From assembly GCA_036937835.1 (NCBI GenBank), contig CM072863.1:23086501-23150500 (forward strand): DNA of 64,000 nt. Direction: 5' to 3'. Below, piece by piece: positions 11,880 through 23,606 of this stretch. Origin of the DNA: Pampus argenteus. Lineage: Eukaryota > Chordata > Actinopteri > Scombriformes > Stromateidae. The notes below the pieces were generated by a model. It was not told where the DNA came from, made no database searches, and saw only the letters and a list, made by a program, of their open reading frames with translations. Each line of letters begins with the position of its first letter. Position 1 is the first letter of the stretch. The translations under genes were made by a program, and so were the position numbers.

Positions 11880-14800
11880 GTTGATTTTATTTTTGAAAAT
11901 CTGGTTTTCGCTTTGGTTTGTCTCCCGGAAGGTTTGCTAGATATTTATGAGCCGTCAATATCCAAAGACATGTTGTAAAAAAGTTACACTGATGTTTGAC
12001 TGAAACATTACGAACTTATCGCCTTTTAGCAATTACAAAATCATTCGTAACATTATTATTATATTATTGTGTTTTCAAGATACCCAAGTTCCTGACGCAA
12101 GTGTTGAAAACAGGGTGAAATGTTGAGCCAGCAGCAGGTTTTGTTCTCCTTATTAACTGTAATTCACAGCAGCTGAGAGTAATGGAGGTCTCGATAATGT
12201 ACCTGCACTTTTATTCAGCTGGTAAAACACTGGCTTGATATTGTTTTGCTAATAGTCGTTACTTGTAGTGTTGAATGTAGGTCAACATCACTGGTGTACT
12301 AAGATTATCGTTGAAGGACAAGAAACTCATTTACATTAGTAGTCCAAATGTTGTTCTTACATTATGTGCATTTACTACTTAAGCCAGCATGCAGAATTCC
12401 AGGACTCTGGGACTGCATCACCTGAATAAATAAGGTAAGTAATGATAAGATCATGGTATAGTAATGAGGGACTACTCAGTATGATATTGAGGGAGCACAA
12501 AAAAGTCAAAGTCAAGTCAAAGTCAAGTGGATTTTCTGCCCATAGGAGTCTTTGTCCCCGGATTGGCTCTTGTGGTGAAGTGCTTTTCATTTGGATATGT
12601 ATCCTGTGACAGACTCTGTGTATTCTGTTAGGTTGATGTGCTGGCTGGTGGTTGCAGCCTCCCTAAAAACAGACCAGTCCGTACAGGGAAAGCAGTCGTG
12701 GATGCTCTGATCTGCTTCATGGCTGCCTTGCTCCTGGAGTAACTGATGTTTAAGTAATTAGTAATGAATGAGTCTAGTTTTGTGCAGCTCGGTGTCTTGT
12801 TCAGAGCTAAAGAGAAATGAATCATGTAGAAAGGAATGTACTCATGAAGTAAAGATGAGCCTAATCTAATGATTCATTAATATAGTCTGTTTTCTAGTAA
12901 CTCATCGTTATCTATTATAGTCCTTCATTCAGAGTTATTCAGGAACTACGGTGAACACTTTTGTGTTCTATAATGTAAAGTGCGCCCCAATAATTCAGAT
13001 ATTGGCTGTATTTATTCAGCTTTTATTTATGTGCATTCTAAGAAAAGATCCATCCTTATTATTTTCACTAAAACTGAGGCTGTCCTCATACGTTAAAGCC
13101 ATGAAGTGAGTTGTCACAGAAAGGCAGCATGCTCTCCAAATGCATATCCCATTATCAGCGGGCTGCAGCAGGCAATAAGTCAGCGAAGTGACTGGCCATA
13201 CTTGTGTTAATGTATTTGCCCTTATCCCCCATTGTTCTGATGGCTGGCTGAAGGGTTTATAGGGTCACAGGGCGGCTCAGCTAAGTCACTAACAGATCCA
13301 GCAGCATGGCTCATTGTGATAGCACATGGACAATGGGTCAATGCCGGCTGACAAGTGAACACACATGAGTGGGAGGCCGACACAACCCTGAGTCAACATG
13401 ATACTCTTTGGTCTAAGAATAGTTTGAGTGATGGCCTATGTGAGCGATGAAACCCTTAAATCTCTCAACACAGCTGTGTGCAACTGAATCGTTTGAATTG
13501 TGACCTTTAGCTGACCAACATGAAGCAAACCAGCAAAGGCACATTTGTTTTCCCCTTAATACTATGATCACTGCTGTGAAACACCTTAATCATTTTATAT
13601 CAACTCATGGTCAACTTTTTCTGTACTGTAGAGGGTTAGATAGGCTATATACCTTAAATTAACTTGTTAAACCCTTAACAATTACAGCACCGTCTTTTAG
13701 GTTATATTTCACCATAATTTAAGAAAGTGGATGCTATATTTATGTCCATAAATGAGTTTGTATTTAACCCTTTAGCAAATAAAAAGCTGGTTAAATAGAT
13801 TTAAAGCATTTTTTTTACTCTCTGCTTAGAAAGGTCAAAAAATCATCTTCTGACTTTGTGTCAACACATTTGCCAACATGCTAATTAAACTGGGGATCAA
13901 GAGGTCAATTATAAAGAGTCACATCAAAGTGACAAAAGGGCTTTTTTTTTCTTTCTCTGTCATAGAAACAAGGATTTAAGCTGAAAGGTTGGCAGTGGTT
14001 ACCAGAGGCAACACACAGTGTGAAGCGGCTGACTCTTTGCCAAGTCCTCCCCAGCGTCACCCAAGCAGCCCGATCCCTCCTCTTAGTCACGTAATGAACA
14101 ACAGAGACTCTGCTCCGCTCTGCACTGCAGACAAGAACGCGATTACTGTACCTCTTATATATTACAGCATTACAGTATGCACATCACAAAATCAGAAATC
14201 AGAAAATAGTCCAAAAAGTAGAAGACAGAGTTGTGTTTAGTATAAAAAAAACAACTTTAATAATTCAAGCAAATCTTCATTATTTACATCATGCTGCATT
14301 TTGGGTCTCTGTTCTGCTGTGTGTGATACATTTTAACACTATATTCCTTTAAAACAAGCCAAAACATTAAAACTCATGTGTAATTTTGTGTGTATTTTTA
14401 TGTGTATTTAGAAATTACAATTAACCATTTTAAAAGTTGGGTTAATTGAGTTTTTTTTTTTTTTGGCCACTTGAGGGCAGTAACAAGCTGAAAAGACATC
14501 TTACATAAATGTCACTATATACAGTGAATGTGGCTGTGAACAACTGTTATTTACACACCCAGCACAGAGCAACATTAACATTCATTTGGAGTCATGTTTG
14601 TGTCCATCCGAAGAAAGTAGGTCCAGAAAGGGTGAGAAAAGTCTTGTTGGCAGGAACTTCCATCTGGAGCTCTGACCTTATCTACACGCATGTCTGCGTG
14701 TGTGTGAGTAGATGTATACAATACTGCCCCTGGTGTGTGTGTGTGTGTATGTATGTGTGTATGATAGGTATACAGATGCACATGTACTCCTGTAAAGTCT

Positions 14801-16240
14801 CAACAGAGGAAGAGACAAAATAAAAAAAGTCTGCATACGTCACTGTGCTGCAGCCTGGCAACCCGGAGACTAAGAAACACACTGTTAGTTTAAGCATATG
14901 GCCTTATGCCTCAGCAAGAACACAAGTCAAAATCCCTAAAAAGAGGGTGCAGGGGGCTCTGTGTAATGTAGTTACACAACACACAGTGTGGCTGACGGAG
15001 GAAAGGTTATGCAGCTACTCCATCTGGAGGACGACACAAAGAAAGTTTGCCCGGTGGACACATGAACACAGGTTGCCCCTCACATGGAGCATCAATCTGG
15101 GTAAAACAAAGCAAGTGACTCTACTGTACTGTATATGAAGGCCGGGAGTGAACAGAGCCTTCTACTACAACCACATCAAGCCCTCTTTTAATTGACTTCA
15201 CAGCATTAGATAACATATCTTCACTCATTTACCTTCTCTTTACATACAAGTTCATTATCCACACAGACAAATAATACACTAAAAGTATGAGAGCACACTT
15301 AGATGTATACACCTAAGGCTGTTTTTCATTGGCTGGGGTAGTTCCATGTAGATGAAATCTTATAACACCCCACCATACAGTCATATTTTAGACAATGGTT
15401 GTGGCCTTTTGGGGATGAACTAGAACACAGACTGTGAGTCAGATATGATCACTTAACATCGGTGTTGGACCTCATTAATGTTACCTGCAGCCAGGTTCCA
15501 ACACCTGCTGGAAAAACTGAAACCAGAGGCTGTTACAGGAGCAGATGAATGAACAATGTTGTCTAATGAAGTTCAACACACACACGCACACACGGGTGGA
15601 ATGTCCAGGTGTCTGCATACTTTTGTAAAAGGGGATAGACTTGATTTGACAGTCACATAGTGGTGGCAAGTAATGAGAAAGGTGAACAAATGTTTGAAGA
15701 GGGTCTCCGACAGTTTACCAGTCCTAATGAGATTCACTATCACACAGACTGCCTTTATACATTGGTGGAAGGCTAAAATACAGCCTGGACTTAGTTCAGG
15801 AGTCGACAACCACAGCGGGGCTCAAACGCTTGAGGGATTATTTAAGACTGACACGTTGGCCAGTGCACATTAAAAGACAATACATGCACACACTGACTGG
15901 ATAATGGCCAAGAGTGTTCAAAACAGAATTCATATCTTTATCATCCATCCGTCCAGTATCTAAATAATTATCTTGGAGCCTATTCCAGCTCACACTGGGC
16001 GGGGAGGCAGGATACACTCCGGATCAGTCACCAGTGTGTCACAGGGATAACTAATCATAGCAAGTTGAAATGTAATTTAATGATTCTTTTTACATCTTGC
16101 TTTTTTTTTCAAATTCACATTTTTCAAATGTAACTAAATTTCATCATTTAATTTTTTTTTGTCTCACCTCACTGTTATGTGCCCGTCCCTACTATGAATT
16201 CTCACCGGCTGTGGTGATATCTACTTATGTGAGCTTGTCC
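11880..16240. other. Gene-free region between g0s2 and ldlrad2
   Basis: No exon could be recognised on either strand. In particular, the HSD11B1 gene that follows G0S2 in mammals is not visible. The region contains microsatellite scraps (GT around 14730-14760), one LINE-tail-like fragment at its right end, and a GC-richer block around 13120-13400 noted as a possible conserved element. Confidence 0.55.
15940..16048. repeat. Fish interspersed repeat fragment (LINE 3' end type)
   Basis: It starts with CATCCATCCGTCC and then runs through GGAGCCTATTCCAGCTCAC, GGGCGGGGAGGCAGGATACA and CAGTCACCAGTGTGTCACAGG. I recognise this layout from a very common fish interspersed repeat. The class assignment is from memory and was not searched. 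Confidence 0.65.
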
Positions 16241-16246
16241 TTTATT
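16241..16246 (-). terminator. ldlrad2: Possible ldlrad2 polyadenylation signal
   Basis: This is the first minus-strand AATAAA that I see after the ldlrad2 stop, about 720 bases downstream. It would give a 3' UTR of about 740 bases. The assignment is inference only. Confidence 0.35.
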
Positions 16247-16968
16247 GTGTGCACACAACGACATGTTTGAAGTTTCCCCAGCACAAGATGTTGACCGCTA
16301 CACGCTGGATGACTTTACGCTCCACTGGTCCAGACTCCACATTGAGTCAGTGGCCTACATGTGGAACAACAGTAGACTGCTGAGAGTGGAAAGCAGCTCT
16401 CCCAGGGAGAACAGCTGCAGTCACCAGGAGATGGACTTTGTAGTTCTTGGAGCTGTTTCCTCAGCGGCATACTTTTGGTCAAAGCTGTGAGCTGGAAGTT
16501 AATTTCTTCAAGTAAAATCTTACATGACTGAACTGAGTGAAAAAGCATGTATGTAATAAAAAAAAAAAAATAATACAACGCTGTTTACACTAACTTTACT
16601 CTCTTCAAACATCATAAGCTGTCTCTCAAACAGAATGTGCTGCCATCATAATATGTAAGAGACAACTTTAAAACATACTGTGAACACAGACAAACCCATA
16701 ATCCTGCCCTTTCAGATATATTCATACTTTTCATACAATCCATAGTCATACTATACCCTGCTTTACCATCTCATAGCAACATAAACACAGCAGTCTCATC
16801 ATATTTAAAGCACACAAACCACAGTTTATCCATAAAATGCATTCACCTCATCTCACACTGGACCACATATAAACCCCACCGTCACAAAGATTCTTAGTCA
16901 TGTTGCGCTGCCTTTGCCCACCGCTGATAAAGCTCAGTGTCAGCATACTGCACCCTTGTCCTTCTGCT

Positions 16969-19900
16969 CTAAACAGCAGCAGTGGTAACGTTTTCTTCAG
17001 CGCTGTTGGGCGTGGCAGGTGTGCCGTTGGCCGGTGCGTGTGGGGTGACCTTTGCCAGTCGGTGCTCCTTGCTGTGGGTGCAGAGCTGGCAGGAAGAGCA
17101 GGCCAAGTTGCAGCAGGGTAAGAAGCGACAAATACTGACTCTCCAAAGGAAGCAGCCGGGCGACCAGCAGCACCAGCAGAGCACCACGCTGCCCGCCACC
17201 ACACCCAGGAAGATGTAGAGAACCAGCAAAGACAAAGAGGCAGGAGAGTCTGGGGGTGAGAGGGGTAAAATACAATTCTCTTTACTCATATTGCAACCAT
17301 ATTCACTTTTTTTCTATTATAATACTGGTGGGAAACACGTCCGGTGCATATGACGCCAGTGACTTACTGTCAAGAAGTGTACACACTGCTTGCCCTCATC
17401 AAAGTGTTAGTGGCAAAATGTTGCTGCTTCTAGCTCTGCAAAATCCTTATCTGGTGTACAGCCCAGTGTCTCATTAGCAGGATGACTTACAGTACAATAT
17501 ATTGGAGACTTTACTCATGCTTCCAAATGTCATGAGGTATGTTGTAAATGGGTGATTAGGGGAAAGTAAATGAAACATGTCTGAAGTGACAGTCCTTCCA
17601 TTGGGGCCGTGTCTATTGTCTTCTGTATAATATGGGATAAAATGACAACTCAGTCCGTCCGATGCTCATTTTCATTAATCTGTCTGATTTATAGTCAGAG
17701 TCTATCCTGGAATGAAATAAATGATATGTGTGCCAGGGACCAAATCATCTTCCCCTCTATGCTAGTCCAACTCTGACTCCTTCTCTGCCCTCCTACTGTC
17801 TAAATACAGAGAAATATGCAGCAGAGAGCTCAGTCCACTCTCAGATTTGACACCATCATTCTCTAAGGAGCCACAGTGACACTGGCCTGAGTGTGAGCAG
17901 TGGTGGTAAGAGCACCACTCATATTTACCTTATCCAATTATCATGGCAATTTCATGAAAACTGATCAATATGGGTTCAGAATGTTGCTGTTATAAATGGT
18001 TTTTTTTTTATCTATAATGCAATACTATCAGGGAGGCTTCTGATTGGTCCCAAATTTATTCTGCAGCAATGACATCAAACATCCAGCCAGAGTCATAAAG
18101 ATCAGATCATCTGTAACAGATGGTTTGACCCCAGAGAACCTGATCTCAACATCATGGAGTCAGTCTGGATTACATGAAGAGACAGAAGCAGCTGAGACGC
18201 CTGAATCCACACAAGAACTGTGGAAACTTCTATAAGATACAAGAACAACCAACCTGCTGAGTAGCTGAAACACTGTGAAACTGTGTGCAGGTGAACTGAG
18301 GAGAACTGATGCTGTTTAAAAGACAAATGCTGCTTATGTTTATGAGTCTTTTGGTGAAATTAACAACTCAATGATCACCTCCATTCGTTTTATGCCCAGT
18401 CATGGGGCCACTTTGCATCCAAATGGTCACTTCGGGACAGTTCAATTATTTACCAGCCAACCGGCTGCAGGATAAGCATAGTACATTACACATAGATTTA
18501 TTCCTGCCCAGCGGATGGTTTTTCCTGCCAGATGAATTAAGAATATTATTATATCACTCACCTGTTACTGACTCGTGACTGGGAGGGCTGTCCGACATGC
18601 CACAGTTCATGTGTGTAGGAATTGGCACTGTAGGTAGATTGACATTAGGTGGGGGTGGGGTTGCTATTGGAGGTGGAGGCTCGGGAGGTAAAAGCTGACC
18701 TGCTGATGAAGGACAGATTTGTGTCAACTATGACATTTGTTGTAGTTTAATAAAGACACTTTCTAGGCTGACGCAGTATCAGCATCTGACCTCACCGACC
18801 TTTGCACCCGGTGGTCAGGTTTTCCTCCAGGTCACTTCCATCCCCACAGTTGTCAATGCCCTTATCATCACACACCAGACTGAGAGGGATACACTTCCCA
18901 TTCCTGCAGGTGAAGTAAGGCTCGCTGCTGCACTCTGATTGGTTGAAACCTGAGGAGGTAGGAGAGAACGTGGATCATGCTCCAGAGTGGAATATGTTCC
19001 TATCTAAAGCTCTGAGTATTTGCAATTGTTATTAAGGCAGAAAAGTTTGTATTTGTCTAAAGCCATAGCTGGGCATGATTAAAAGATCATTCCAGCTTCT
19101 TTTCATACTGCGTCTCTTTATATCTCCCACTTATGTTGCCGTTGTACTGACAGCAGTGATTGCTATGATTTGGGAACACAGTTAAGTCTGACAGGTCAAG
19201 AAACACGAGCAGTGAGACAATCAGACAGGTTGTCAGATTATGTAAAACACTAAGTACAGTAGGTCAAAGCTGGAGCAGAAAAGCTGTGTAAGTCACTATT
19301 ATTCATTATGAGTGTACAATATGTGTGTGTTGATTTGTTCTGTACATGTGACATCATTGCACGTCTGTCCGTCCTGGGAGAGGGATCCCTCCTCTGTGGC
19401 TCTTCCTGAGGTTTCTTCCACCTTTTTCCCTGTTAAAAGGTTTTTTGGTGGGCAAGTTTTTCCTCACTAGAATCGAGGGTCTAAGGACAGAGGGTGTCAC
19501 TCCCTGTGCAGATTGTAAAGCCCTCTGAGACAAATGTATTTTGTGATTTTGGGCTATATAAATAAAATTTGATTTGATTTGATTTGATTTGAAGTGTGTA
19601 AGTTTACAGCACACTAGGTAATGATTTTACTTGTCGCTTATATTTTCTTTTCCAAATAAGTTATAAATTAGGTTATTTTATAGTCATGAAATATTATAGG
19701 AATCTATCACCACAAACTGCACTGTTTCAAAGCTGTGGTCAGTTTTAAGCCTCTCTGTGCATGTTGATTATGGTTACTGGTGTCTGTTTTAATCTTACTT
19801 CAGTCTGTAGCACCTCTTACGACTTTAGTGGCTGATTCTCATAATCTTTAGAGTCAGTGTCAATTAAATACTTTATCAGGCAAAAGCATTAAGTTGGAGT

Positions 19901-22900
19901 CAAATAAAATGAATAAAATCCTACAACTCTGAGCCAGCAGTTTAAACACTGTTCTAAATCAGTGTGTGGGTTTAAATAAATGGCACTTAACGACTAACCT
20001 AACCTTTCACTAACCAACTAATTACAAACACACTTTCAAAAAAGTGATGATGATTCATTTACTCAGGTGGTGTGTGGTTATAGGAAATAATGGACTTAAA
20101 GGATGGAGAATAATGGACTTGTTTGCTTTTGTACATCCCACTGCAGTGGCTGTAAGTAGACAATATGTCTTACCCAGTCTGAAGGAGGTGAAGTCCCCCA
20201 CAAAGTCCACTCTGGGTTGAGTCCCCCGTGTGACCAGCCTCAGCGTCAGGTAGTTTCCTGTGGACAGCACCGGCCGCGGTGGACTCTTCCCACAAAGAGG
20301 AGGCCCGAGGGGAGGCGAGCTCCTGTCCCGTCCATCATAAAACTGAACATATGAGCCGGCATGACAAGGGTCCCCCGGGCTTTCACCTGAGGTGGGCTCC
20401 AGTCTGGGGTTAACAGGGGCCGAGCCATGAGGGGACTCTGGAAAAGCAGGGGCCGGACTCAGAGGGGCCACTCGTAGCAAACTGTAGACTAGGAAGAAGC
20501 GGAAGTGGAACTGGACCTTGTCTTTCGGGGAGCTGGCCTGCATGGTGAGGTGACAGTCGGTCCCCATGGTCACAAAGTAGTACTTCTTGGACTCCTGGTG
20601 TGAGTTGACGATCATGCCGTCTCCCCGGATGGTCTGGCCACAGAAGTCCACCACGTTCACTAGCAAGGACAAGACACATGAGACGGAATCCCGATGATAC
20701 TGACAGGCTGCATAGTCAGGATATACATGGCTTTGTCTCTTCGTGGTGTTGGACGCTGTAGGCCAGCTATGGATTGGCCAATATTAATTGAAAAGCCTTA
20801 GCCTCAAAAAATGAAAGGAAAATCTCATGAGTGGAAAGAAATAATACTGATGACAATTTTAATATCAAGATTTTATGCTTTTTTGTGTTTCATATTTTGC
20901 AGCTAAATAAAAAAAATAATCCAGGTCTTACACTGACAGGCAGACAGAGTTAAGCTATAGTTAGCTATAAATTACCGTATTTTTCGGACTATAAGGCGCA
21001 TCTAAAATCATTACATTCTCTCAAAAATCAACAGTGCGCCTTATGCATGACCTTTGGTTATGTTTACTAACCTCGAACCGATTTTATGTTATTATATGTA
21101 CACATTACGGCTAATAACGTATTACTCTGCGAGTCAGGAGCCTCCCAGAGGCTGGAATCATCACTGAACAGCCCGGTGACAGCAACGAGACTGACTCAGA
21201 TAATGATGAGAGGGATCCGGGCTGCTGGATCCTAAAATCACTCAACTGTTAAACTCTGAACAACGGTTTTGTATTTTTGTGTTAAAACTGAACAATGTTG
21301 AGAGGGATCCGGACATGTTTGGTGCAGAAATCGCCCACTTAAACTTGTATTTTTGTGTTAACCTACAACTGAGAGTTATTGTAAATCAGTTGAATAAAGT
21401 TCAACTTATCCGACACACGTTTTGTTTTCGCTGTGTGGACAATGACAGCATGTGACATGTTAATTGATACTGCGCCTTATAATCCAGTGTGCTTTATGGC
21501 CCAAAAAATACGGTATTCTTTTGATACACAGAGTTTGTTTTTACCACACTGGTAAATTTCTTAGAGCCTCTGCTCATCTACAGGCAGGACCAGGACAGAT
21601 GGGTGGGTAGATCCGGCTCCAGCAGCCCCAACCCAGACGCCCACCACCCCCTACCTCTGGGCCGCAGGCCAAATAATGAGAAAATTTACGACCACCCCTG
21701 GAGTTTATTAGCTCCGTTTCCCTGGGAGACAACTAGATCCTCCTGCACTGACCTCCAGGAATGTCCCAAAGCCCGGGAGCCCCTGTTGGTGGGAAACAGC
21801 TCATCCCCTCCGCACAGCACAAGTAAATACAAAGTCTCAGGGGACAGTGTTCAAAACATGGGTGACCAGAGGACGCTGAGTCCCCAGTAAAGATTTTTAC
21901 TGGCTGAAAATCCAACACTTCTTAAACACTATCATTGTAAATGGAGTCTATTTCAGAGACCAAACCCAGAGGGCAAGAGAGGGTCAAGGTCCTGAGTGAC
22001 ACACTGCAGTGAGAAATGTGTGTGAGACAGTATTGTGTGGAAAGGGCAGCAGCATCACTGTCCATCCATGTGTTATCCCAACACTGGTGACTCAACACAG
22101 GCGTTCGTTATAACGCTTCACATTACTGATTCAGGCCTGGCGTGCATCAAACACACTACCTACACACAACAGTGAGTCGATTGGCCTGATCTCCTTTGTT
22201 GTTGTTGACATAAAAAAAAAAGATTTTCTATAAAATCCTCTTAAAAAAGTGTAAAAAAAAGAAAAAAAAGCTAAAAAAAACCCTGTTTTTTTTTTAAATA
22301 TAGCAAATTAAATAGAAAACCCGAGGAACCTCATCACACTTCATCATATAATGACCCTGTCAGTCCTGTAATGTTGCCTCGTGGCAGTGCTGCGTGTGCA
22401 TTGTGATTTACAGCAGTGAGAGCTACTCACAATATAAACACAAGAGCAAATATTTCTGTCATTGCAGTAGAAACTACTTGAACATCAATATACAGTTTAT
22501 CTTACTTAATTAAAACATGTTTAAAGTTTAGTTTAAGGAGCAGTTTAAAGCTTTATCATTTTTAGCCCATGTTCTCATGTTCATTCTGGTTTTAGAATTG
22601 AGGATCAGACACTGACAACAACATTTGAAGTGACTACTGCTGCTCTTACTGTGTAATTCCTACTTTTTCTACTAGTGAGCTAAATCTCAGTTCCACAGTT
22701 AGAGCTTTAAGCGCAGACTGAGCCATCCATCAGTGGGTGAGTAGTGTCCAGTGGTTAAAGTCTTACCGGTCTCGATGGCCGAGCTGTGCAGAGTCATGAA
22801 GCAGAGCAGCAGGAGCATCCTGAGCAGGCGCCGGCAGCAGTTCTCCACCTCCAGCTGCATCATCCGGCTGCTCAGAGGGGACGCTGTGTGAAGTTTAGCT

Positions 22901-22941
22901 GCAGCGTTCGAGAGCACAGGAGCCGCTCCGCTCTCCATCAT
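16969..22941 (-). CDS. ldlrad2: LDL receptor class A domain-containing protein 2 (five exons, complete)
   Basis: Coding exons in transcript order are 22767-22941, 20174-20659, 18800-18949, 18562-18699 and 16969-17249. All four introns are phase 1 and the sum is 410 codons with a TAG stop. Residues 1-58 include a hydrophobic signal segment (RMLLLLCFMTLHSSAIET). A CUB-like domain spans about 60-220 (CGQTIRGDGMIV, FHFRFFLVYSLL, GSYVQFYDG, LRLVTRGTQPRVDFVGDFTS). An LDL class A repeat lies at about 224-270 with six cysteines and the calcium box DNCGDGSD. A proline-rich stalk follows (272-316), then a transmembrane helix (about 319-343) and a cysteine-rich cytoplasmic tail. A second methionine pair near residue 27 could be the real start, giving about 383 residues. 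LDLRAD2 function is not established. The family call rests on the remembered motif DFVGEVTSFRLG. Confidence 0.9.
19297..19592 (+). mobile_element. L2-like LINE 3' tail, copy in ldlrad2 intron 2
   Basis: A 5'-truncated insertion. It runs from the GTGTACAATATGTGTGTG block through CCTGTTAAAAGG and GACAGAGGGTGTCACTCCCT to GGGCTATATAAATAAAATTT, and ends in four tandem GATTT units. The same order of blocks occurs in five other copies in this window. Confidence 0.85.
20973..21515. mobile_element. Non-autonomous DNA transposon (MITE-like) in ldlrad2 intron 1
   Basis: The left end reads TACCGTATTTTTCGGACTAT followed by AAGGCGCA. The right end is its imperfect reverse complement (GCGCCTTATAATCC then AAAAAATACGGTA). 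These terminal inverted repeats bound 543 bases without an ORF worth noting. A TA dinucleotide lies at both extremities, either as target duplication or as part of the repeat. This terminus is widespread in vertebrate genomes, but I do not assign a superfamily with confidence. Confidence 0.8.
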
Positions 22942-23568
22942 ACATGCTGTCTGGCTTTTATTTCAGTTGAACCTCCTCTAGGTCCCCCCCTGTTCACGTG
23001 TCCTGTCATCTCCATGACAACACACAACGAATCGAAGCAGAGGAGGAAACCTTGTGTTTAAAGTGAAAGTTTTCCCAGTAGATGTAAACTTCCAAAACTT
23101 TTCATGATGGTTTTTTTTTATTTTTATTTTTTTTACTGTCTAGTTGTCAGTTAAAGATATATGAACATTTCAAAATAAGTAATTTTTACATTTTTCTCAT
23201 TTGATGATAATTTAAAATAAATGCATAGTCTATGCATCATGCCAACATATCACATGTATACAAATCAAACATTCATAACTTATAGCAGATTCCAGCCAGA
23301 GAACCGATCATCTCTCCCAACCTCCTCTGTCTGGAAGACATCCTTCAAAATATCAACGATTTCTAAATCAAATCATTTCTTAAATAAGAAGATAAAGGTG
23401 GTTTTTGACTTTTTTTTCTTTATTTCACACATCTAATGGCAATAGGGCACTGTAGTTTTTAATCAAATGTTACTCAAACAGGAGAAAACAGTGTGTTTGC
23501 TGGGGACTCATTGTCAGCTGTGGATTAATCCACTTTACTGCTGTAGTGAGTATTTCCAGCAGCAGGAT

Positions 23569-23605
<37 letters not shown>
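23569..23605. repeat. GT dinucleotide microsatellite
   Basis: About 18 uninterrupted TG units upstream of the ldlrad2 promoter. Confidence 0.95.

Positions 23606-23606
<1 letters not shown>

Noticed and set aside
16245..16490. 81-codon plus-strand ORF rich in Trp and Ser
   Set aside because: It lies antisense to the likely ldlrad2 3' UTR, has no recognisable domain and no splice or promoter support.
22699..22766. Continuation of the ldlrad2 first-exon frame to a stop
   Set aside because: It is intronic; the donor at 22766 joins in frame to the CUB exon at 20659.
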